Shown one piece after another: positions 31,619 through 41,520 of a stretch of DNA of 64,000 bases. Source of the stretch: Tersicoccus phoenicis (GTDB taxonomy: Bacteria; Actinomycetota; Actinomycetes; Actinomycetales; Micrococcaceae). Numbering within the stretch: the stretch's first letter is position 1; every line of letters starts with the position of its first letter. Position numbers and translations under genes: made by a program. Below the pieces are notes generated by a model that was given only the letters and a program-made list of their open reading frames with translations, was not told where the DNA came from and searched no databases. The DNA lies in the NCBI RefSeq assembly GCF_001968835.1, contig NZ_MRDE01000024.1:35128-99127 (forward strand). The letters are read 5' to 3'.

Positions 31619-32362
31619 TCAGGCCGCGATGACGACGCGGACGAGCGGGGCGAGCAGGCCGCCGAGGGCACCGCCGATCAGCGGACCGACGACGGGGACC
31701 CACGCGTAACCCCAGTCGCTGGAACCCTTGCCCCGGATGGGCAGGAACGCGTGGGCGATGCGCGGTCCGAGGTCACGGTTCGGGTTGATGGCGTAGCCGG
31801 TGGGACCGCCCAGGGACGCACCGATGCCGACCACGAGCAGCGCCACCGCCAGCGGACCGAGCCCGCTCGGGGTGTTGCCGAAGGCGATGATCACGAACAC
31901 GAGCACGAACGTGCCGATGATCTCGGTGACCAGGTTCCACGGGGCGCTGCGGATGGCCGGGCCGGTGGAGAACACGCCCAGCTTGTTCGCCGGGTCCGGC
32001 TCCGCGTCGAAGTGCTGCTTGTAGGCCAACCAGGTGAGCACGGCACCGAGGATCGACCCGATCATCTGGGCGAGCAGGTAGAGCAGCGCGTTGCCGAAGG
32101 TCTTCTCGATCCCGGGGGCGAAGACGGGCGTGTCCGGGTTGACCCAGAGCCCGAGCGTGACGGCGAAGTTGAGGTGGGCACCGGACGCCGCGGCCGCGAA
32201 CACGCCGGCGAACACGCCGAGACCCCAGCCGAAGTTCACCATCAGGAAACCGCCGCCGCTGCCCTTGGTCCCGGCGAGCGCGACGTTGGCGACGACGCCA
32301 CAGCCCAGCAACAGCAGCAGCATGGTGCCGAGCATCTCGGCCACGAATGCCTGTGAAGACAC
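31619..32362 (-). CDS. glpF: Glycerol facilitator (MIP/aquaglyceroporin family)
   Basis: A 247-residue, six-helix channel expected to pass glycerol across the membrane for the adjacent GlpK. The family pattern is clear: [17 protein letters not shown] in helix 1, SGAHLN in the first half-helix, and GYAIN plus [13 protein letters not shown] in the second, ending [14 protein letters not shown]. The two signature NPA motifs are altered: the first is Asn-Phe-Ala and the second Asn-Pro-Asn. The selectivity-filter Arg after the second motif is kept. GTG at 32362 has AAGGGAG about eight bases upstream; the longer frame has no supporting start. A 10-bp inverted repeat lies in the leader. Confidence 0.9.
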   Translation of the reverse strand: MSSQAFVAEMLGTMLLLLLGCGVVANVALAGTKGSGGGFLMVNFGWGLGVFAGVFAAAASGAHLNFAVTLGLWVNPDTPVFAPGIEKTFGNALLYLLAQMIGSILGAVLTWLAYKQHFDAEPDPANKLGVFSTGPAIRSAPWNLVTEIIGTFVLVFVIIAFGNTPSGLGPLAVALLVVGIGASLGGPTGYAINPNRDLGPRIAHAFLPIRGKGSSDWGYAWVPVVGPLIGGALGGLLAPLVRVVIAA

Positions 32363-32387
32363 CTTTGACTCCCTTCGTGCAGGTGGA

Positions 32388-32413
32388 CGTGGCCAGCGAC
32401 TCTGCTGGCCACG
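32388..32413. promoter_or_regulatory. Inverted repeat upstream of glpF, candidate operator or leader hairpin
   Basis: Perfect 10-bp arms CGTGGCCAGC and GCTGGCCACG are separated by GACTCT, 26 bp upstream of the glpF start. It could be a dimeric repressor site for the glp operon or an mRNA hairpin near the ribosome site. No regulator gene is adjacent. Confidence 0.5.
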
Positions 32414-32553
32414 CGGGGGTGGAACGGACATCCCCGGGTACCGACGTGGGGTCATCGAGTGTCCCCCATCACATCTTGCGGGCAACTCAGCGAAGGCGCA
32501 ACCGTAATGGCCCAAGTCGCGCGGCGAAAAGAAGCTCAGACGGTGCTCCCGGA

Positions 32554-32559
32554 TAGAGT
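32554..32559 (+). promoter_or_regulatory. -10 box (TAGAGT) for the aldo/keto reductase operon, leaderless
   Basis: TAGAGT is followed by seven bases and the ATG at 32567. No Shine-Dalgarno sequence precedes the ATG, so a leaderless transcript is likely. Confidence 0.5.
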
Positions 32560-32566
32560 CGACGCC

Positions 32567-33454
32567 ATGGATCCCGTGCCGCGTCCCGTTGTTCCTCCGG
32601 GCTCCGTGCGGGCCCCGGTGCCGCGCGAGATCGTGCTCAACAACGGTGTGGCCATGCCGGTCCTCGGCTTTGGCACGTATCATCTGCCCGCGGAGCGTGC
32701 CGCTCAACTGGTCGGGTCGGCGTTCGAGGCCGGGTACCGGCACGTGGACACCGCGGCGATGTACGGGAACGAGGGGGGCGTCGGAGCGGCGGTCCGGGAG
32801 GCCACGGCCGGGGCCGGGGACTTCCGGCTCGACCGCGAGGACGTGTTCATCACCACGAAACTGTGGAACGACCGGCACGACGACGCCCGTGCGGCCTTCG
32901 CCGAGTCACGGGACGCCCTGGGTCTGACCACCGTGGACCAGTACCTGATCCACTGGCCGCAGCCCACCGCCGACCGGTACGTCCACGCGTGGCGGCAGCT
33001 GGAGGACCTGTATCACGAGGGTGCGGTCCGCAGCATCGGCGTCAGCAACTTCACGGTGGCGCAGCTGGAGCGGCTGCTCGCTCAGACCACGGTGGTCCCG
33101 GCCGTGAACCAGGTTCAACTGCACCCCTACCGGCAGCAGGACGACCTGCTCGCGTTCCACGCCGCGCACGGCATCGCAACCGTCGCCTGGAGCCCGCTCG
33201 GCCGGGGCGCCTGCCTGCACGACGCCGAACTGGCGTCCATCGCCGGGCCGCTCGGCGTCTCGATCGCCCAGGTGATCCTGCGTTGGCACCTGCAGCGCGG
33301 CTGCGTCGTGATCCCGAAGGCGAGCAGCGAGGAGCGGATCCGGACGAACGGCGACCTGTTCTCCTTCCGGCTCGACGACGAGACGATGCGCCGGATCGCG
33401 GCGCTGGACCGCGGCCGCGACCACCGGGACCCTGGCGGGGAGTCGGTGCGATGA
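32567..33454 (+). CDS. Aldo/keto reductase
   Basis: An NADPH-dependent carbonyl reductase of the AKR5-like group, 295 residues. The TIM-barrel catalytic tetrad is visible: Asp and Tyr in YRHVDTAAMYGNE, Lys in ITTKLWND, and His in DQYLIHWPQP. The cofactor side shows SIGVSNFT, NQVQLHPY, VIPKASSEERIRTN. The ATG at 32567 was chosen because a -10 box sits seven bases upstream and the family begins with IVLNNGVAMPVLGFGTY shortly after. It is the first gene of three, and its stop overlaps the next ATG. The physiological substrate is unknown. Confidence 0.92.
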   Translation: MDPVPRPVVPPGSVRAPVPREIVLNNGVAMPVLGFGTYHLPAERAAQLVGSAFEAGYRHVDTAAMYGNEGGVGAAVREATAGAGDFRLDREDVFITTKLWNDRHDDARAAFAESRDALGLTTVDQYLIHWPQPTADRYVHAWRQLEDLYHEGAVRSIGVSNFTVAQLERLLAQTTVVPAVNQVQLHPYRQQDDLLAFHAAHGIATVAWSPLGRGACLHDAELASIAGPLGVSIAQVILRWHLQRGCVVIPKASSEERIRTNGDLFSFRLDDETMRRIAALDRGRDHRDPGGESVR

Positions 33455-34407
33455 CCGGGCAGCCCGAGGTCCTCTCCCTGCCCGACGGACGGCGTGCCCC
33501 GGTGTGGTGGTACGGCGGGGCGCTGGACGCCGCGGCCGGCACGCGGACGGTGGTGCTCGTGCACGGTTTCCGTGGTGATCACCACGGTCTGGCGGGCATC
33601 GCCACCGCCCTGGCGAACGCCGTGCCCGGGGTGCGGGTGGTCGTACCGGATCTGCCCGGATTCGGCGCGGCGGAACCGCTGCCCGGCCGGCACGACGTCG
33701 CCGCCTACGCCGGATTCGTCCGGCTCGTGGCCGAGGCGGCGTGCCCCGGCGCGTCCCCCGCCCTGGTCGGTCACTCCTTCGGTTCGATCGTCGCGGCGCA
33801 CGCGGCCGCCGTCGACGGACCCGGCGGCGAGACCTCACCGCGGTTCAGCAGCCTGAGCCTGATCAACCCGATCGCGGCACCGGCCCTGGACGGACCGCAG
33901 GCCCTGCTCTCCCGGCTCGCCCAGCTCTACTACGCCGCCGGCGCCCGCCTTCCGGAGCCCGTCGGCCAGGCGCTGCTACGCAACCGGGTGATCGTCCGGC
34001 TGATGAGCGAGGTGATGGCGACGACCAGGGACCCGGCGCTGCGCCGCTTCATCCACGACCAGCACCGCCGCTACTTCAGCGCCTTCGCCGACCGGCGCGT
34101 GGTGCAGGAAGCGTTCACCGCATCGGTGACCAGCACGGTCACCGGCGTCGCCGACCGGCTGACGCTGCCGGTCCAGTTGATCGCCGGCGACGCCGACGAC
34201 GTCGCGCCCCTGGACACCCAGCGGCGGCTGCACACGCTGCTGCCCGGCAGCGAGCTGTCGGTGATCGCGGGCGTCGGCCACCTGACGCACTACGAGACGC
34301 CGGAACTGGTCGCCGGCTTGATCGGCGGCTTCCTCGACCGGCACCCGGCCCCGTCGTCGGCACCGGACGCGGAACTACCGGCGGCGTCCGCGGGACCGAC
34401 GTCGTGA
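33451..34407 (+). CDS. Alpha/beta hydrolase
   Basis: A 318-residue protein of the alpha/beta-hydrolase fold. The oxyanion region is VVLVHGFRGDHHG, the nucleophile elbow is GHSFGS with catalytic Ser near residue 110, the acid is in AGDADDVAP, and the His in GVGHLTHYE. These residues indicate an active esterase, lipase or related hydrolase, but not its substrate. A helical cap (LAQLYYAAGARLPEPVGQ) lies between. It overlaps the upstream reductase stop by 4 nt and the downstream glycosyltransferase start by 4 nt, so all three should be made together. Confidence 0.88.
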   Translation: MTGQPEVLSLPDGRRAPVWWYGGALDAAAGTRTVVLVHGFRGDHHGLAGIATALANAVPGVRVVVPDLPGFGAAEPLPGRHDVAAYAGFVRLVAEAACPGASPALVGHSFGSIVAAHAAAVDGPGGETSPRFSSLSLINPIAAPALDGPQALLSRLAQLYYAAGARLPEPVGQALLRNRVIVRLMSEVMATTRDPALRRFIHDQHRRYFSAFADRRVVQEAFTASVTSTVTGVADRLTLPVQLIAGDADDVAPLDTQRRLHTLLPGSELSVIAGVGHLTHYETPELVAGLIGGFLDRHPAPSSAPDAELPAASAGPTS

Positions 34408-35501
34408 GGCTGCTCGTCGACGCGCGTTTCACCCGGATCGGCCGGCACGACGGCATCAGCCGGTACGGGGCCAGCCTGATCGCCGCCCTGTCCCGGCACA
34501 CCGACGTCGTCATGCTCATCCACGACGAGCGCCAGCTCGCGCTGCTGCCGGACGTGCCCTGGGTCAAGGTGACCAGTCCGCTCTCCCCCGCCGAACTGGT
34601 CATCGCGGGCACGATCAACCGGCTCCGCCCGGACGTCGTGTTCTGCCCGATGCAGACGATGGGCAGCGCGGGCCGCCGGTACGGACTGATCCTCACGCTG
34701 CACGACACGATCTACTACGACCACCCCACCCCGCCGGGGTTCCTGCCCGCACCGGTCCGGTTGTTGTGGCGGCTCTACCACCGGGCCTACTGGCCGCAAC
34801 GACTGCTGCTGAACCGGGCCGACGCCGTCGCGACGGTCAGCACGACCACCGCGGACGCCATCGCGCGGCTGAGGCTGACCCGGCGCCCGGTCACCGTGAT
34901 CGGTAACGCGCCGCAACCGTCGACCGCCTCGGGCCCGCGGGATCCCGGAACGCCGCCCGAGCGGTCCCTCGTGTACATGGGGGCGTTCCTGCCGTACAAG
35001 AACGTCGAGACGCTGATCGCTGCCCTGGGTCATCTGCCCGGGTACACGCTGCACCTGCTCAGCCGCATCGCGCCGGCCCGCCGCCGCGAACTGGCGGCGC
35101 GTGTCCCGCCGGGGGGCGACGTCGTCTTCCACGACGGGGTCAGCGACGAGGAGTACACGAACCTGCTGCACCGGTGCACCGCCCTGGTCACCCTCTCCCA
35201 CGCGGAGGGCTACGGCTTGCCGCTGGTGGAGGCGATGGCCGCGGGCGCTCCGGTGATCGCCAGCGACATCCCGATCTTCCGGGAGGTCGGCGCGGACGCG
35301 ATCCGTTACGTCCCGGCGACGGACCCGGCCGCGGTGGCCGCGGCCGTCCGTGAACTGGAGGATCCGCGCCGGTGGTCGGCCGCCTCGGTGGGCGGCGTGG
35401 CGCGCGCGGCCGACTTCGACTGGGACGCCTCCGCCCGGACCCTGCTGGCGCTGGCCGAGGACGTCATGGCCGAGCGGGCGCGGCGGCCGCGCCGGCCTTG
35501 A
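34404..35501 (+). CDS. Glycosyltransferase family 4 (GT-B fold)
   Basis: A 365-residue retaining GT-B glycosyltransferase. The N-terminal half begins RLLVDARFTRIGRHDGISRYG, an acceptor-side pattern seen in mannosyl- and related transferases. The C-terminal half has VYMGAFLPYKNVETLI and LSHAEGYGLPLVEAMAAGAPVIASD, with the EX7E-type donor-binding segment. The GTG start overlaps the hydrolase stop. Targets could be envelope polysaccharide or glycolipids; neither donor nor acceptor can be read from the sequence. It converges on priA with a 33-nt gap. Confidence 0.9.
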   Translation: MRLLVDARFTRIGRHDGISRYGASLIAALSRHTDVVMLIHDERQLALLPDVPWVKVTSPLSPAELVIAGTINRLRPDVVFCPMQTMGSAGRRYGLILTLHDTIYYDHPTPPGFLPAPVRLLWRLYHRAYWPQRLLLNRADAVATVSTTTADAIARLRLTRRPVTVIGNAPQPSTASGPRDPGTPPERSLVYMGAFLPYKNVETLIAALGHLPGYTLHLLSRIAPARRRELAARVPPGGDVVFHDGVSDEEYTNLLHRCTALVTLSHAEGYGLPLVEAMAAGAPVIASDIPIFREVGADAIRYVPATDPAAVAAAVRELEDPRRWSAASVGGVARAADFDWDASARTLLALAEDVMAERARRPRRP

Positions 35502-35534
35502 GCGGCGGCGAGCTCGGTCCCACGATCCTCACTG

Positions 35535-37727
35535 TCAGACCAGGTCGGGACCGTCCAGGCGCAGGTGCGCGGGTGCGGCCTGCTTGCCGGCCCACTGCCG
35601 GGCACGAGAGGCCTTCAGCGCGGCGGCCACCACCTCCCCCTGTCGGTAGGGGAAGAACACCAGGGCACGCTCCTCGCGGCCCCCGGCTCCGGTCGAGGGT
35701 AGATCATCGATTCCACCACCGGCGACGGGCACCGGGCCGATCACCCGGCAGCCCTCCGGCAGTTCGGCCCGCTCGAGCAGATCCCGGACCGAGTCAGGGG
35801 TCCCGGTGGCCGCGGCGACCCGCACGGCCGGCGGGAGCGCCAATTCCCGACGCAAGGCGTACTCCCGTTCGGCGAACCCGGCGGCGTCCCACCGCACCAG
35901 GGCGGCGACCGCGGCGGACTCCCCCGCCGTGACCACGACGACGCCGCCCTCGGCGGCACTGCGCACCAGCCCGGCCGCGCCGAACCAGCGCCGCACCGTC
36001 TCCTCGGCCGCCCGCAGCGACTCGCGTTCGAGCATCGCGTCGCCGTCGAGCAGCAGCGCGGCGGCGTACCCGGCCGCCGGGACCGGCTCGGCGCCCGAGG
36101 TGGCGACGACGAGCGCGGGTTCGTCCGGCACCTCGGTGCGCACGTGGTCACCCGAGGAGGAGATCACCGGTACCTGCGGGAACGCTCGGCCGAGCTCGTC
36201 GGCGGTGCGGAGCGCTCCGGCGGCAACCATCCGCGGGGCGGTGCCGCCGCAGACGGGGCACGCGTACGCGGCGGCACGCCGGTGACACCAGCGGCACACC
36301 GGAGGCGCGTGCTGACCGGTCACCGCCAACGGGCCGGCGCAGTGCGCGCACCGGGCCGGTTGCCGGCACCGCTGACAGGAGAGAGCCGGCGCGTACCCGG
36401 TCCGGGCCACTTGGACGAGCACCGGGCCGCGGGCGAGTGCGGCGCGTGCCGTCTGGTGCGCGAGTTGGGGCAGCCGGGCCACCCGGGCGAGCGGGTCGCG
36501 CGCGGACTGGACGCTGTCGGCGGTGCTGATCACGCGGGGCGCCGTCCGCCGACGGGTGTCCCGGTCGGGGCTCAGCGGCTGCGCCCAACCGGTGCTGACC
36601 AGGCGCTGCGCCTCGGTGCTGCGGCTGGATCCGGCCAGCAGGACACCGGCCCCGGTCCGGCCGGCGCGCAGCAGCAGCACCTCGCGGCTGTGCTGATAGG
36701 GCGCCCGGGGCTCGACGTGCAGATCGTCGCCGTCGTCCCAGCAGCAGAGGAGCCCGAGGTCGCGCACCGGTGCCCAGGCAGCGGACCGGGCGCCGATCGC
36801 CACCCGGGCGGTCCCGAACCGGAGTGCGAGGTAGTTCCGATAGCGGGGGGTCGGCCCGTCGTCGGCGCTGAGCCGGACCACGGCACCGTCGGGCAGCCGA
36901 CCGGTGAGGGTGGCCTCCAGCCGGGCGAGGTCCCGCAGGTCGGGCACGACGACGACGGCGCCACGTCCGGAGGCATGGCAGGCGACGACCGCGGCGGCCA
37001 GCAGGTCCGGCCAGGCGTGCGGACCGTGGCCGGGCGCCGCATCGAGGACCGCGCGCGGGGTGCCACCGGCGCGCAGGTGGGCGAGGAAGGCCGCCCCGTG
37101 GGGGTAGCGGGAGAAGGCGGCGTCGGGCGCCGTTCCGCCGTCGGACGCGGGAACGCCGTCGCCGGACCCGGGGACGTCGGGCGCCGCGACGGCGGATTCC
37201 GGCGCGCTCACGTCCGCCGCCGGCACGTCGGCCGGGCCCGCCGTCGGGTCGTCACCCGTCCAGCGCAGCAGCTCCGGCGGCAGTTCGAGGGACTTCTCCA
37301 CCGCCGCGACCCGGGACGGGATCGCGGCGCGCAGCACGTCCCAGGTGACACCGGCATACCGGGCGGCGACCGCCCGGGCGAGGTCCAGTACCTCCGGGGT
37401 GAGCACCGGCAGGGACGAGTCGACGCGCTGCAGTTCGGCCAGCCGGCCTTCCGGGTCGGGCTCCCGGACGCGTTCCACGACGAACCCGGACCGGATACGA
37501 CCCGAGAACCGCACGGTCACCCGGCAGCCCACGGTGACCGCGTCGCTCATCACCGCGGGGATGCGGTAGTCGAAGGGCCGGTCCAGGTGCGGCAGGGGGC
37601 TGTCCACGACGACGCGGGCGATGTCCACGGGCTCGGCGGCCGGCTCGGGCGCGGAGTTCGCCCGTGAGACGGGTAGGTCGAGCAGTGCCGCCTGGCCGGA
37701 GTCCTCGTCCGGCGTCCACGCAGCCAT
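35535..37727 (-). CDS. priA: Primosomal protein N' (PriA-like, helicase motifs degenerate)
   Basis: PriA reloads the replisome at stalled forks. The 730-residue protein keeps the N-terminal DNA-binding domain (ARVVVDSPLPHLDRPFDYRIP). It also keeps the zinc-binding Cys array (CQRC, CAHC, CRWC, CPVC) in the helicase core, and the C-terminal domain. The Walker A loop, normally GxTGSGKTE, is replaced by APGHGPHAWPD, and the DEEH box reads WDDGDD. Loss of the ATPase is known for actinobacterial PriA, which is thought to act as a scaffold. ATG at 37727 has AGGAGGGAG upstream. It lies after metK, as in mycobacteria. Confidence 0.92.
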   Translation of the reverse strand: MAAWTPDEDSGQAALLDLPVSRANSAPEPAAEPVDIARVVVDSPLPHLDRPFDYRIPAVMSDAVTVGCRVTVRFSGRIRSGFVVERVREPDPEGRLAELQRVDSSLPVLTPEVLDLARAVAARYAGVTWDVLRAAIPSRVAAVEKSLELPPELLRWTGDDPTAGPADVPAADVSAPESAVAAPDVPGSGDGVPASDGGTAPDAAFSRYPHGAAFLAHLRAGGTPRAVLDAAPGHGPHAWPDLLAAAVVACHASGRGAVVVVPDLRDLARLEATLTGRLPDGAVVRLSADDGPTPRYRNYLALRFGTARVAIGARSAAWAPVRDLGLLCCWDDGDDLHVEPRAPYQHSREVLLLRAGRTGAGVLLAGSSRSTEAQRLVSTGWAQPLSPDRDTRRRTAPRVISTADSVQSARDPLARVARLPQLAHQTARAALARGPVLVQVARTGYAPALSCQRCRQPARCAHCAGPLAVTGQHAPPVCRWCHRRAAAYACPVCGGTAPRMVAAGALRTADELGRAFPQVPVISSSGDHVRTEVPDEPALVVATSGAEPVPAAGYAAALLLDGDAMLERESLRAAEETVRRWFGAAGLVRSAAEGGVVVVTAGESAAVAALVRWDAAGFAEREYALRRELALPPAVRVAAATGTPDSVRDLLERAELPEGCRVIGPVPVAGGGIDDLPSTGAGGREERALVFFPYRQGEVVAAALKASRARQWAGKQAAPAHLRLDGPDLV

Positions 37728-37874
37728 CGGGTTCTCCCTCCTGCCGTTCTTCCGCGGTGCGCCCGGCGCCCGGGTGGGGTGCGGCGCCCGTGCACAGTTC
37801 AGCACCGGCCACCGACAGAACCGGGAGCGCCGTCCTGCGGAGCCGTCGACCGAACCGCCGTCGCCGGCGTGTGC

Positions 37875-39074
37875 TCAGAGCCCGGCGGCGCTGCGCAGGG
37901 CGTCGGCGCGGTCGGTCAGTTCCCACGTGAAGCCCGGCTCCTCACGGCCGAAGTGGCCGTGGGCGGCGGTACGCGCGTAGATCGGCCGCTGCAGGTCCAG
38001 GTCGCGGATGATGGCCAGCGGACGCAGGTCGAAGACCTCGCGGATGGCCCGGGAGATCCGACCGGGGTCCGTCTTCTCGGTGCCGAAGGTCTCCACGTAC
38101 AGGCCCACCGGGTGCGCCTGCCCGATGGCGTACGCCACCTGGATCTCGGCGCGCGCGGCCAGCCCGGAGGCCACCACGTTCTTCGCCACCCAGCGCATCG
38201 CGTAGGCGGCGGACCGGTCCACCTTCGACGGGTCCTTGCCGGAGAACGCACCACCGCCGTGCCGGGCCATGCCCCCGTAGGTGTCGACGATGATCTTCCG
38301 ACCGGTCAGACCGGCATCGCCCACGGGCCCGCCGATCACGAACGGGCCGCCCGGGTTGATGATGAGCTTGGCGGCCGAGGCGGCCAGCCCGGAGGAGGCG
38401 AGCACCGGGGCGATCACGTGTTCGGTGATGTCGGCTCGCAGCTGGTCCTGTGGGTAGTCGGGCTCGTGCTGGGTGGACACGACGACGGTGTCCACGGTCA
38501 CCGGGGTCAGCCCGTCGTAGCCGACGGTGACCTGGGTCTTGCCGTCCGGGCGGAGCCGGGGCAGGGCCCCGGTGGTGCGCACGTCGGTGAGCCGCTCGGA
38601 GAGCCGGTGCGCGAGCCAGATCGGCATCGGCATCAGCACCGGCGTCTCGTCACTGGCGTACCCGAACATCAGACCCTGGTCCCCGGCACCCTGCCGGTCC
38701 AGGTCGTCGACCGCGCGGCCCTCCCGCACCTCCAGGGACGTGGTCACACCGCCGGAGATGTCCGGGGACTGCTCGCCGATCGAGACCGAGACACCGCAGT
38801 TGGCGCCGTCGAACCCCTTGTCGGAGGAGTCGTAGCCGATCCGCAGGATGGTGTCCCGGACGATCCGGGGAATCTCGACGTACCCGGACGTGGTGACCTC
38901 ACCGGCCACATGCACGAGGCCCGTCGTGACCAGGGTCTCGACGGCGACGCGAGACTGCGGGTCGGCGGCGAGCAGTCCGTCCAGGATCGAGTCACTGATC
39001 TGGTCACAGATCTTGTCCGGGTGCCCGTTGGTGACGGACTCGGAGGTGAACAGGCGCAGATCGGTGGAAGTCAC
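37875..39074 (-). CDS. metK: S-adenosylmethionine synthetase
   Basis: MetK makes SAM from methionine and ATP. The 399-residue protein shows [28 protein letters not shown], the phosphate loop [16 protein letters not shown], and the C-terminal [18 protein letters not shown]. Its ATG overlaps the coaBC stop by 4 nt, so it is coupled to coaBC. The rpoZ-coaBC-metK order is the usual actinobacterial one. I see no SAM riboswitch. Confidence 0.98.
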   Translation of the reverse strand: MTSTDLRLFTSESVTNGHPDKICDQISDSILDGLLAADPQSRVAVETLVTTGLVHVAGEVTTSGYVEIPRIVRDTILRIGYDSSDKGFDGANCGVSVSIGEQSPDISGGVTTSLEVREGRAVDDLDRQGAGDQGLMFGYASDETPVLMPMPIWLAHRLSERLTDVRTTGALPRLRPDGKTQVTVGYDGLTPVTVDTVVVSTQHEPDYPQDQLRADITEHVIAPVLASSGLAASAAKLIINPGGPFVIGGPVGDAGLTGRKIIVDTYGGMARHGGGAFSGKDPSKVDRSAAYAMRWVAKNVVASGLAARAEIQVAYAIGQAHPVGLYVETFGTEKTDPGRISRAIREVFDLRPLAIIRDLDLQRPIYARTAAHGHFGREEPGFTWELTDRADALRSAAGL

Positions 39075-40336
39075 CCGATCACTGTACTGGCTGCGATCCC
39101 CGCGACCGTGTCGACGAGGAACACGGCGACATCATCCTTGGAGCCGGTCGCCTCGGCCACCTCGCCGTCCCGGGTGACGACCTGCACCGCGGTGCTGTCC
39201 TGCCCGAACACGGCCCCGGCGGTCACCTCGTTGAGCACCAGCGCGTCACAGCCCTTGCGGGCCAGTTTGGCGCGGGCGAACTCGAGCGGCGTGTGGGTGG
39301 CGTCACCGGTCTCGGCAGCGAATCCGACGATCACCTGGCCGGGCCGGGCCCGGTGGGTGGAGATCTCGGCGAGGATGTCGGGGGTGCGGGTCAGTTCGAT
39401 GACCGGGTCGGTGCCGTCCTCGCTCTTCTTGATCTTGTGTGCGGCGAGACTGCGGGGCCGGAAGTCGGCGACGGCGGCGGCCATGATGACGACGTCCGCC
39501 GTGGCCGTGGCGCTGAGGACCGCGTCACGCAGTTCTTCGCTCGTCTCGACGGTGATCAGGTCGACGTCGGTCGGCGGCTCGACCTGCAGGTTCGCGCCGA
39601 TCAAGGTCACGTCAGCTCCCGCGGCGCGAGCAGCTCGGGCCAGGGCGACGCCCTGCTTCCCACTGGACCGGTTGCCGAGGTAGCGCACGGGGTCCAGCGG
39701 CTCCCGGGTTCCGCCGGCGGTGACGAGCACGCGGCGACCGGTCAGGGCACCGGACTCGCCGGCCCGGCCCTGCTCGGCGGTGCCGGCTCCGGCCTGACCG
39801 CCCGCGGCGTCGGTGCGGAGGAGGGCCAGGGCGGCGGCGTGGATGTCGTCCGGGTCGGGCAGTCGGCCGGGCCCGCTGTCCGCGCCGGTCAGCCGGCCGA
39901 CGGCGGGCTCGAGCACGTGCACGCCGCGGGACCGCAGCGTGGCGACGTTGGCGACGGTGGCCGGGTGCTGCCACATCTGGGTGTGCATGGCGGGCACGAG
40001 CAGCACCGGACAGGTGGCGACCAGCAGGGTGTTGGTCAGCAGGTCGTCGGCCAGGCCGTGGGCGGCGCGAGCCAGCAGGTCCGCGGTGGCGGGGGCGACG
40101 ACGACCAGGTCCGCTTCGCTACCGAGCCGGACGTGGTTGACCTGCTCCACGTGCTCGAAGACGTCGCGTGGCGCCGGGCGGCCGGACAGCGCCTCCCAGG
40201 TGGCGGCGCCGACGAAGTTCAGGGACGCGGCGGTCGGCAGCACCGTGACGTCGTGGCCCTCCTCGGTGAACAGGCGCAGCAGCAGCGCACTCTTGTAGGC
40301 GGCGACTCCACCGCCGACGCCGAGGACGACCTTCAC
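39071..40336 (-). CDS. coaBC: Bifunctional phosphopantothenoylcysteine decarboxylase / phosphopantothenate-cysteine ligase
   Basis: This enzyme carries out two steps of coenzyme A synthesis. The N-terminal flavin decarboxylase domain has [16 protein letters not shown], the [21 protein letters not shown] segment and PAMHTQMW. The C-terminal CTP-dependent ligase domain has [40 protein letters not shown] and the lysine-rich AAHKIKK. An Ala/Gly-rich linker of about 20 residues joins them. The length (421) is typical. The start is a GTG 13 nt after the rpoZ stop. Confidence 0.97.
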   Translation of the reverse strand: MKVVLGVGGGVAAYKSALLLRLFTEEGHDVTVLPTAASLNFVGAATWEALSGRPAPRDVFEHVEQVNHVRLGSEADLVVVAPATADLLARAAHGLADDLLTNTLLVATCPVLLVPAMHTQMWQHPATVANVATLRSRGVHVLEPAVGRLTGADSGPGRLPDPDDIHAAALALLRTDAAGGQAGAGTAEQGRAGESGALTGRRVLVTAGGTREPLDPVRYLGNRSSGKQGVALARAARAAGADVTLIGANLQVEPPTDVDLITVETSEELRDAVLSATATADVVIMAAAVADFRPRSLAAHKIKKSEDGTDPVIELTRTPDILAEISTHRARPGQVIVGFAAETGDATHTPLEFARAKLARKGCDALVLNEVTAGAVFGQDSTAVQVVTRDGEVAEATGSKDDVAVFLVDTVAGIAASTVIG

Positions 40337-40349
40337 GCCCCGGTCCGGC

Positions 40350-40673
40350 TCACGCGTGCGGTTCGGTGTCGCCGAAGACGTCGGCGTCGTCCAGGGCCGA
40401 CGGCGTGGTCTGCGGCGCGTTCGGGTCGAGGGCCTTGCGCTCGAGCAGGCCCTCGTCGATCTCGCGCAGGGCGATGGACAGCGGCTTCTCGTTCAGCTTG
40501 GTCTCCACCAGCGGACCCACGTACTCGAAGAGGCCCTCGTGCAGCTGGGCGTAGTAGGCGTTGATCTGGCGAGCGCGCTTGGCGCCGTAGATGACGAGCG
40601 CGTACTTGGAGTCGGTGTCCTCGAGCAGCGAGTCGATCGACGGGGAAATGATGCCTTCGGCGTGAGTGGTCAC
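40350..40673 (-). CDS. rpoZ: DNA-directed RNA polymerase subunit omega
   Basis: The 107-residue protein begins with a Met-Thr-Thr-His segment and contains [21 protein letters not shown], the conserved omega core that helps beta-prime fold. [17 protein letters not shown] completes the domain, followed by an acidic tail. It lies 92 nt downstream of gmk on the same strand, the normal gmk-rpoZ order. Confidence 0.96.
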   Translation of the reverse strand: MTTHAEGIISPSIDSLLEDTDSKYALVIYGAKRARQINAYYAQLHEGLFEYVGPLVETKLNEKPLSIALREIDEGLLERKALDPNAPQTTPSALDDADVFGDTEPHA

Positions 40674-40765
40674 GGGTTCGTCTCCAGGAGGTCGGGGGCT
40701 CGAGCCGCCGGGTGGTGCCGGTGACTCGAGGATCGTCGGGCAGAGCCCTCGCTCGGGTCGGTGCG

Positions 40766-41434
40766 TCAGCGGGCCGGCAATCCCATCAGACTGACGAGCT
40801 CCGCCGCGGCCCGCTCGACCCGGTCGTTGATCACGGTGTGATCGAACTCGGGTTCTGCGGCAAGTTCCAGTCTAGCGGTCTCGAGCCGGTGCCGCTGTTC
40901 GTCGGCCGTCTCGGTGCCTCGTCCGATCAGCCGTCGCACCATCTCGTCCCACGTCGGTGGGGCGAGAAACACGAAGGAGGCCTCGGGCATCGCGTCCCGG
41001 ACCTGGCGGGCGCCCTGCAGGTCGATCTCCAGCAGCACGCTGCGGCCCTGGGCCAGCGCTGCCTCCACCGCCGGCCGCGGTGTGCCGTACCGGTGCCGCC
41101 CGTGCACGACCGCCCACTCGAGCATCTGGCCGGTGGCGACGAGTTCGTCGAATCGCTCCGGGGTCAAGAAGAAGTAGTGCACCCCGTGCTGCTCACCGGG
41201 CCGCGGTGGCCGGGTGGTGGCCGAGACGGAGAGCCACACCTGCGGGAAGTGGTCGCGGATGTACGTGGAGACGGTGCCCTTGCCGACAGCGGTGGGGCCG
41301 GCCAGCACCGTCAACCGTGGGTCTCCGTCGAGCCGACCGCCGTCGCCTTGCCTGGACCGGGCGCGCGCCCGGTCGGCGGTCGGCGACGGTGCCGCCGGAT
41401 CGGTGCCCATCACCGTCGGAAGTTCGTCGCTCAC
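40766..41434 (-). CDS. gmk: Guanylate kinase
   Basis: Gmk converts GMP to GDP. The 222-residue protein has a disordered N-terminal extension of about 40 residues, then the P-loop [12 protein letters not shown], the GMP-binding [12 protein letters not shown] and [12 protein letters not shown], and [13 protein letters not shown]. The extension is longer than in most homologs. The start is a GTG with a weak ribosome site; an internal start would remove part of the extension. mihF is upstream and rpoZ downstream. Confidence 0.96.
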   Translation of the reverse strand: MSDELPTVMGTDPAAPSPTADRARARSRQGDGGRLDGDPRLTVLAGPTAVGKGTVSTYIRDHFPQVWLSVSATTRPPRPGEQHGVHYFFLTPERFDELVATGQMLEWAVVHGRHRYGTPRPAVEAALAQGRSVLLEIDLQGARQVRDAMPEASFVFLAPPTWDEMVRRLIGRGTETADEQRHRLETARLELAAEPEFDHTVINDRVERAAAELVSLMGLPAR

Positions 41435-41520
41435 GATGCTCGGGCCCTTGTCCGGGCGCCGGGGTGCGGTCCTGCGGTGCCCTGTGCGTCACGGGACGGC
41501 TGCGATGTGACGAGCTGACC

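Noticed and set aside
37728..39074. SAM riboswitch near metK
   Set aside because: metK overlaps coaBC at its start, leaving no leader, and the 147 bp downstream shows no such fold.
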